From Amborella trichopoda (Eukaryota; Streptophyta; Magnoliopsida; Amborellales; Amborellaceae): a DNA stretch of 64,000 nucleotides. The number at the start of each line of letters is the position of its first letter. Position 1 is the stretch's first letter. Below the pieces are notes generated by a model. The model ran no database searches. It had not been told where the DNA came from and saw only the letters and a program-made list of their open reading frames with translations. The stretch lies in NCBI RefSeq assembly GCF_000471905.2, contig NW_006499799.1, positions 3,562,719 to 3,626,718 on the forward strand, given 5' to 3'. This document shows positions 57,436 to 64,000 of this stretch, one piece after another. The position numbers and the translations under genes were made by a program.

Positions 57436-57985
57436 TGATTGAGGGTTGCTTACACCCTCCGTGTCCTGTTTGAGTCATCGTCGACTCGGGTCGCGCTCGA
57501 CTTAGCGTGAACTATGATTGGTTTCACTGCTTTGACCATACAATCTTAGGGTTTCCTCAACCCTCCATCTATATTGTGCCTCGAGCGAGTTTCGCTTCGA
57601 AGCGCACATCGTTAAGCGCGATCTGCACCGACTGCTCACTTGTTTTCTTTCTTATTGAGTGCTTGAATTTATTTTCATTTGCGTGCTTCTTTACACACTC
57701 TAGCACACACTGATCGAGAATCTGGGAAAACCAGAAAACAAATTTTTCGAAAACCCCAAAAATCAGCATTAACGGCGTGAGGGGAACCCAGCTTTGAGAG
57801 TCGAGGCGGTTGGGATTCGCTTAAATTTAACTGTGAGCGCCCCTCAGTAATCCTTTGCCTCTAAGCAACTCCGCGTATAGTAGGACTTGGAAAAATCCTA
57901 TAACAGGAGGCTAGGACCTATGCGGGGAACTATATCAGCCTAGCCGCATTTCAGTAGTTAGGACTCTCAAGCCAAGCCTACCTAC
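57436..57985 (+). other. Element G leader, no gene seen
   Basis: Mixed sequence between the AT/A-run and the 160-bp repeat, with one CG-containing segment (TCGAGCGAGTTTCGCTTCGA, 57581-57600). No recognisable coding region. Confidence 0.4.
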
Positions 57986-57989
57986 AGTA

Positions 57990-58500
57990 TTGTATTAGGT
58001 CAAACTTTTCATGTGGTCGATCTTGGGTCTCAGCCTGAATCTACTTTTGGTCCGAGCTGAACCCTCTGGGTCTAAGTTCAGACTTTTACCCAGCCTAGCC
58101 TAGGTTCGAACCAGGTTTCGCCTTGGTCCAAACTTCGGCCCCTCTTAGTTCGAGCTGAAGGCTCGTTCCTAGTTCATCTTTGATCCTGTCCAGGTCCATA
58201 CCTAGCTTGATCATTAAAACTCTCTGGGTCCAAGTTTAGGCTTATACCTAGCCTAGCTCAGATCCGAACCAGGTTCACACCCAGGTTCGAACCTAGGCCC
58301 CATTTTGGTTGGAGCTAAGGGCTCGTGCCTAAACCAACTTTAATCCAGTCTAGTTCCACATCCAGTCTGAGTTTCAGAACGCTCTAGGTTCAAGCCCAGG
58401 CTTGCACCTAGCTTAGTCTAGGTCCGAACAAGGCTCACATCCTGGTCCGAACCTAGACCCACCCTTGGTCCAAGCCGAGACTCATGCACCATCTAGTCTA
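57990..58500 (+). repeat. 160-bp degenerate tandem repeat in the G leader
   Basis: CTCTGGGTCYAAGTTCAG-type sequence recurs at 58061, 58221 and 58381, exactly 160 bp apart. Each unit also has CCTAGCCTAGGTCCGAACCA and GGCTCGTGCCTAG. Similar but weaker CTAGG-rich sequence extends to about 58720. Confidence 0.8.
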
Positions 58501-58743
58501 GATCTTAGGCTAGGTTCTAGCATAGGTCTAAGCATAGAGTTGCCTTTAGAGCTAGACTAGGCTTACCTTAGTTCCGGGATTGAACCAAAACCCATTGAGT
58601 TTAGCGAGTCTAGGTTCCAGTCTTGGCTTAGCCTAGGACATAGTCAAGGTTTTGCCCCTAGATTCAGCTGGGTCTGCCCTAGGTCATCGAGTTTAGAACA
58701 TACCTAAGCCTAGACTTTAGAACCCAGCCAAAGAAAGTCATCA

Positions 58744-60730
58744 TGTCAGTTACCCAAAACGACTATGATGACCGCTCCACGGCTGACTCTAAACCAAACC
58801 TTCCCAAACCTAGGTACCAGTATGTCCCTTTGGATTACGGCCAGAACTTGAGCTAATCCATTATCCAGGTGTTCAATTAGAAGTCGAGTCCTAGGGTTTC
58901 ACTCAAAACCTTGAGCTTTATATCATCCGAAAAGTTGGCTCTGCTCAAAAGACATTGAACAGCCAGAGGGTCCTGTCGGGCATTGCCCTACAGGGAACCT
59001 TACGTAGCGACAATAAGAGCCATCTGACCCTTGGCAACCAAAGCAGGAGCCGTGCGAGGGAAGAAGTTCTTGCGGCATCTAACGCCAATTCCCACAACTT
59101 GAACCAAGATAACCCAGAGATGCAGCGGACTTAGAATCAAGACCCACCTAGTCTAGGAAATCCAATCTAACCTCGAGCCACCATAGTATCGCTCACGATG
59201 TTTTGAACACTATGCGGAGCAGAGGCATCAATTTAGATCAATCCTTAAGCAAGATGGGCGTCCAAGATGCCCTTAAAAGTCTGGTTGAATTAGGTTACAC
59301 TGTTCATGCCCCAGCTCACGGGTCAAACCCAAACCAAGTTAGCGGTATAGGCCAACCCATAGCACAGCTGAGTCAGCCGATTCTTCAATTGGCCCCCTTA
59401 GTTCACCCGGTCCAACAAACCGTGCCACTTTCACAACTGGTGGTGACACCTATGGGTCAGTACGTCCCTTAGGCACAAATGTATCAAACTGTCCCGGTGA
59501 CCGCGACCCATCAACCTCAGGCCCATACAGGCCGACATCTACCCCATATCTCAACTTACCAATCTACACTTGGGAACCCACTGACCGGTGGGCCTACTAT
59601 CATGCCAAATCCTCAACTAGAAGGCACTTTAAAAGAGATGCAGGATATGCTCGTAAGAATGGGTATGCATGATATTCTACCCCCAAAGTCTTATGTTCTA
59701 GAGACCCTTGGAGGCATGGAAGACCTTCCCCCTGGGTTTCTCATCCCAGAGTTTAAAAACAACTTCAATGGGAAAAGTGACCCAGATATTCACGTCAACA
59801 TGTACCTCCTCTTTGTTCGAGCCTAGCGAGATAGGCCTAAATAGTTGAAGGCCCTATTTTCACAACCTTTGACATGCGAGGCTTTAAACTGGCATCGAAG
59901 ATTAATGACCTCTCAACCACACATAACTCCATATTTAATGTTCAATTAGCATCTCTCATTATCGTGGGTCGACACCAAGTTCCCTTTCCCTGGGAAAACT
60001 CAGTGCAACTAAACAAAACCCAGGAGAATCCTTTGAGGATTTCATCGGTCAATTCCACGAGGTGGCGATGCGGGTCATCGAATGTCCACTTATGTACCCA
60101 GCTAAAATCTTCAGGGCTGTAGAAAATGCAACTCCTGAATACATGACCTTCTTTAGCCAGGGACTTATCCCTTACTCTTTCAACTCCATGATCGAGCCGG
60201 TGGCAAGACATAAAAGGGCGAGAGGGACACCCCTCAGCACCAGGTCTGATAACGTCTCCCCAAAATAAGAGCAAAAATAATAACTAGAAGAAGGCTTCCG
60301 GTCAGGTTAACGAGTTTGTCGTTAACAGACCGGCTCAAGGTTCAGCCACTCAGCACAACAATCAGAACCAAAACCGAAGGGGTCCGCCTAGAGCCAACGC
60401 TCGAAATAATAACCAAAGGTGAGAGGATGATTTCATTCATCTCAAAGATCCGCTGGAAAAAGTGGTGGAATTACTCTTGGCAAGAAACATGGTTTGTCTA
60501 CCGCCACCATCGGAACCACCATTTCAAGTCACGAACAAGAGTAGGTGGAGCAAATGGCATCAAAACCATGCACATGATACCCAAAACTGCATATACTTGA
60601 AACGGGTAATTCAGGGGTTAATCAATAGGGGGGACACCACTATCGCGCCTATATATCAACTCGTTGAAAAGCCTAATAAAAAGTTGGGTATCTTCACAAA
60701 CCCTCTCCGTAAAAATATGGTTGGTTAGGT
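58744..60730 (+). pseudogene. Element G gag
   Basis: MSVTQNDYDDRSTADSKPNL opens a frame with several shifts. An open part (59203-59826) is Gln/Pro-rich and leads to PPGFLIPEFKNNFNGKSDPD and HVNMYLLF, the usual start of a Ty3 gag core. Later blocks include EDFIGQFHEVAMRVIECPLM-type sequence (about 60030) and a knuckle remnant WHQNHAHDTQNC (about 60550) followed by LKRVIQGLINRGD. This gag differs from the E/H family, so G is a separate Tat-like family with F. Confidence 0.8.
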
Positions 60731-61440
60731 TCCTCGATCTCGCCCTCTGGATCCCTGAGGGATTGGGCGGCACACGTCTCAGGTTTCGGGGAAGACTCAG
60801 GACGTTTGTGAGATCTCTCTCTTGAGAACCTCGTTCGAAAACAGGGGCAGGGATTACCAACCGGTGAGAGAGGAATTTAAAAGGTGGGTTCTAGACTTAC
60901 TCAGGCTAACTCACGTGGGCGCCCTCTTAGATCACGAAGAAAGCCCGCTAATAATAAAACTGGTTCGAAATCACCTCCCTTGACTCATATTCTTCTCATT
61001 TTCTGCTTTTCTGTAGTCCCAAATATATATGGCAAAGGTTACGGGATAGGTGGGTCAGACCTTACCCTTTTCCTCTCTGATGAGCGTACACAAGCATGTG
61101 CATTCAAGAAGAAGAAAGAAAGACGAGGGGGAGAGAAGAATTCGACCAAGCGAGATGATCACAGCAATGACCAAGCTAATGGATATTTAGCCTAATGTGG
61201 TAGCAAAACGGGCTCGACAACTAAGATCTGCTCACGGGATCACTACTAGACGTTATTACTGATATCGACTAGCTAGGCATGATGGTCAATCTGTCATGGT
61301 AGTTAAGCGAGCCAAGTGTTCTTAGCATAAAAAAATTACGACTAGACGACAGGACTACCATGAGAGGCTAACCTCCATCCCTTTTAATCGAACAAAGGAG
61401 TAGCAGAGTAGGGGAAAGAAGAAGGGATCAGGCAGAAGGA
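60731..61440 (+). other. No recognisable gene between G gag and the inverted LTR
   Basis: Sequence after the G gag without protease or RT similarity. A short basic frame (60884-61195, KKKKERRGGEKN) is probably chance. Confidence 0.4.
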
Positions 61441-62475
61441 GAGAGAAGGGAGAGAAGATGCAGTCGACGCTAAACATTACCGACTGTATCAGAAGATGGG
61501 CGAAAGAGGAAAAGAACCAACTGGCACTAGGTGCTAGAGAATGTATCATATCGATAGTGTAGTCTTTCCTTAAACATTTTTCTATGATTTCTTCATTGTA
61601 GTGCACTAAGCAAGTCATCACGATCATGTGGAAAAAATCGGAACGCGATTTGGAGCCCGAACAAAAATTTCACAACTTCTTCGCAGATTTGGCCGGAATC
61701 TGGAATCCGACGACCGAAATTTCAGTAACTTCGTTGGCTTCATGCATGAAATCTGACTGTCCATCATCTACGCGGTTCCGTCCAATGATAGCCTTGAACC
61801 TTATGCACACAATGGAATTAGTTTTGCATCGATCTGTTGCGCGAGCATTGTGATTTGGTTCATCGAGCAAGGCGTGTCACTGCTAAATTTTCAGCAACTT
61901 CTTCATGGATCAGCAACTTCTCTCTAGCTTTTCTCCCTTCTCAGACATCGTCTTGAGGCGTGCCACATATCAAATTGTTCGTCTTGATGAGGCTCACCAA
62001 ATTTGGGAGCGATCCAATTTAGAATGAGTGAGTTACGGGACCCAAAATTGACTACCTGTGACTGTAAAAACAGCCACCTTTAATGGTGTTTTGGTACAGT
62101 GAGGCCACACGGGAATAGTGTTCGGCCTCTCCTGTTTCAATGTTTTGCTCATATAAAAAAAATATGTAGTGTCTGATCAAGCCGAAACATGACCCATAGG
62201 GGTTTTCAACAGTGTTGGATCTAATGAAGGTTGTCCCACAGTGATTTGAGACACAAAAAATGTAGCACCAGTTGCAGGGTCTGTTTCAGGGTGCTAGAGA
62301 CCAATTTTTTGAAAATTGTTTCTTTGTGTTTATTGCCTTAGACATGTCTGTTCATGATGAAACTTGGTAGGAGGTCTTTTGAAGTGCTGATGACGATCTT
62401 GAACAATTCTGGGGCTATTATGAGACTTTCAAGACTTTTCCACTGTTTTGTAGGCTTTATTGACCTGCATCCTAC
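61440..62475 (-). repeat. Inverted partial LTR of the E family
   Basis: The minus strand of 62470-61560 aligns to 37430-38280: CAAGTTTCATCA-type start, ACATGTCTAAGG, AGCACCCTGAAACRGACCCC, CCCGTGTGGCC and TCATCAAGACRA-type sequence. It stops before the TATA region, so it is a U3-side fragment. Confidence 0.75.
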
Positions 62476-62511
62476 TAGGGACCGAGGTAATGAAAAATAC
62501 ATTCAAACAGC

Positions 62512-62943
62512 TTGCCCCACCAAATTTTGTGCTGCAAGAGAAACGAGAAAGAGAATCATTTGGAAATTTTCCTTCGGCATTTACTTTTTTCCTTCCTAGC
62601 CACAGGACCACGTGAACGTCGAGGAAATTCACGTAATGGAGTAACTAGGCTGCTCAAACGTCGGGATGCATTGTTCGCGAGTCCTTCTGTGGAGACTTTA
62701 GAGGGAGAAGAGAATTTTGGGTGGCATTTGTTTGTTGCTACATCAGTTTTTCTTTGGACGATAAGAGTACCACTATTGGTCTGGTCTACCGAGTCCAGTC
62801 GGGGGCAGGTTCTATTAGTCGATTCGGAAGGTTTGGTCATGCCGGCTAGGAAAGCTGAAGTCCCTGGCAGGTTCCACCCTGGCTTTGTCAGTTTTTTCCT
62901 TGGAAGGATGATGAATGAGCTACTTTGTCACCTAGCCTCATAG
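62512..62943 (+). CDS. Unrecognised 143-codon open frame
   Basis: Arg/Leu/Phe-rich, for example GPRERRGNSRNGVTRLLKRR, then LFVATSVFLWTIRVPLLVW, which could be a hydrophobic segment. No family recognised. It lies between an LTR fragment and a minisatellite, so a transposon or chance origin is likely. Confidence 0.2.
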   Translation: MPHQILCCKRNEKENHLEIFLRHLLFSFLATGPRERRGNSRNGVTRLLKRRDALFASPSVETLEGEENFGWHLFVATSVFLWTIRVPLLVWSTESSRGQVLLVDSEGLVMPARKAEVPGRFHPGFVSFFLGRMMNELLCHLAS

Positions 62944-63300
62944 AGGGAAGGGTCTATAGAGAAGGAGAAGGCACGCACACTCCATACATGGGGAGGAGAT
63001 CTTTAAGAGAAGGAGAAGGCATGTACACTCCATGCATGGGGAGGAGGTCTATAAGAGAAGGAGATGGCATGCACCCTCCATGCATGGGGAGGAGGTGTAA
63101 AAGAGAAAGAGAAAGCATGCACACTCCATGCTTGGGGAAGAGGTCTATAAGAGAAGGAGAAGGCATGCATTCTCCATGCATGGGGAGGAGGTTTATAAGA
63201 GAAGGAGAAGGCATGCACACTTCATGCATGGGGGGGAGGTCCATAAGAGAAGGAGAATGCATGCACACTCCATGCATGGGGAGAAGGTCCTTGAAGAATG
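62942..63300 (+). repeat. 48-bp minisatellite (about 7.5 units)
   Basis: Unit core GGGGAGGAGGTCTATAAGAG, then AAGGAGAAGGCATGC and ACTCCATGCAT. Unit starts at 62990, 63038, 63086, 63134, 63182, 63230 and 63278, with no indels. It reads as a 16-residue repeat (MGRRSIREGEGMHTPC) on the plus strand and is also open on the minus strand. Confidence 0.95.
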
Positions 63301-63745
63301 GATAGTGACTGGGATACATTGTCACCTAGCCCTTAAGAAGGATGTCGACTGGGATGCCTGTTCACTTAGGACTGAAGAAGAATGTCGGATGGGCTACCTA
63401 TTCACCCAAGACCGAAGAGGGACGTCGACTGGGCTACCTATTCACCCAAGACTGAAGAAGGTTGTCGACTGGGCTACCTGTTCACCCAAGACTGAAGAAA
63501 GAAGTCGGCTGGGCTACCTGTTCACCCAAGACTAAAGAAGGAAGTCAGCTGGGCTACCTATTCACCCGAGATTGAAGAGGGACATTGACTGGGCTACCTA
63601 TTCAACAAGGACTGAAGAAGGATGTCGATTGCCCTACCTGTTCTCCCCGGACCGAAGAAGGAAGTTGATTGGGCTACCTATTCACCCAGGACTGAAGAAG
63701 GATGTCAGGTTGGCTACCTATTCACCCAGGACTGAAGAAGGATTG
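63301..63745 (+). repeat. 40-bp minisatellite (11 units)
   Basis: Unit core GACTGGGCTACCTATTCACC then CAAGACTGAAGAAGGATGT. GGGCTACC-type landmarks sit at 63311, 63351, 63391, 63431, 63471, 63511, 63551, 63591, 63631, 63671 and 63711, exactly 40 bp apart. Because 40 is not a multiple of three, the frame rotates every unit, so it is not a protein repeat. Confidence 0.95.
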
Positions 63746-64000
63746 TCCAGGGATGATTTTAATGTCTACACCCTGTTGGACGTCTTGACGATGAAGGGAG
63801 TGCTCGCTGAAGTCACCTGTGGAAGCGAATGTTGCATCAACCTGTTTATTGGTCCAAGCGTCCCTTGCGGATTTTTGGTTGAACTTGAGAATCGGCCCCG
63901 TAGAGACGGTTTCACCAACTTCTTTTTTGTTTTGGGGCCCTTTTACCCATGACCTTTCGGCCATGTCCCCCCTTTTTGTCCATTTTTACTCACGATACCC
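63746..64000. other. No feature recognised
   Basis: Sequence after the 40-bp array to the window edge. An open frame is present but resembles no family I know. Confidence 0.4.

Noticed and set aside
62954-63325. Minus-strand repeat protein (PPMHGVCMHSPSLMD type)
   Set aside because: It is the antisense reading of the 48-bp minisatellite, open only because 48 is divisible by three and the unit lacks stops.
62942-63745. CRISPR-like array
   Set aside because: Units are contiguous tandem repeats without unique spacers, and the sequence is plant nuclear DNA.

Overview
This is plant nuclear DNA, almost certainly from an angiosperm with a repeat-rich genome. The evidence is long decayed LTR retrotransposons of plant-specific lineages (Ty1/Copia, Ty3 Tat-like, Ty3 Tekay/Del-like), a plant L1 with a DUF4283-type ORF1, a plant pararetrovirus relic, MITE-like inverted repeats, and one spliced host gene with GT/AG introns. 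No bacterial-type operon, CRISPR array, rRNA gene or tRNA gene was found. The species cannot be named from the sequence. A 722-base run of N (8055-8776) lies inside a CT microsatellite.

Host gene (about 1-16,020, minus strand). Four small phase-compatible exons (16020-15946, 15781-15707, 15529-15473, 4081-3996) encode the amino-terminal part of a Nudix hydrolase 9 (AtNUDX9 / NUDT22-type) protein. The remaining exons, with the Nudix box, must lie beyond the left edge if the gene is intact. Intron 3 is 11.4 kb because a small LTR element (LTRs 4179-4550 and 5137-5345 plus 14588-14751) landed in it. That element's 3' LTR was then split by a full-length L1 (5346-14572, minus strand, 15-bp target duplication), and the L1 was itself hit by a poly(A)-tailed insert (7524-9522) carrying a MITE-like unit. 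Intron 4 holds a minus-strand relic of a caulimovirid-like pararetrovirus (1-2067).

16-31 kb. A possible divergent promoter and first exon (16.56-16.75 kb), a MITE, and a Tat-type LTR with primer-binding site (17.59-18.81 kb). Then comes a Copia element (gag 19.43-19.77 kb, pol 23.29-26.25 kb, 3' LTR from 26.25 kb) interrupted by a second, RT-less Copia element (about 19.78-23.29 kb). A 48-bp minisatellite, an LTR end with PBS, and an ORF with 39-residue repeats follow.

30-64 kb. A mosaic of Tat-lineage elements. D (30.1-37.4 kb) has LTR, leader ORF, protease, RT, RNase H and a second RNase H, but no gag or integrase. E (37.4-43.7 kb) has LTR, leader ORF and gag. F (from 43.68 kb) and G (from 55.36 kb) are related LTR-plus-leader units; G has its own gag. 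H (51.84-55.36 kb) is an E-family gag plus protease, and an E-family protease fragment lies inverted at 46.1-48.3 kb. A 3.2-kb Tekay/Del-like LTR (48.3-51.5 kb) sits between these fragments. Another inverted E-type LTR (61.5-62.5 kb) and two adjacent minisatellites (48 bp and 40 bp) close the window.

Nearly all element reading frames carry stops or frameshifts, so the transposable elements look dead. The only candidate functional protein gene is the Nudix gene. I did not find a convincing new biological system. The strongest observations are the expanded Nudix intron with its resolved nesting order, and the varied tandem repeats and stem-forming leader units of the Tat-like elements.
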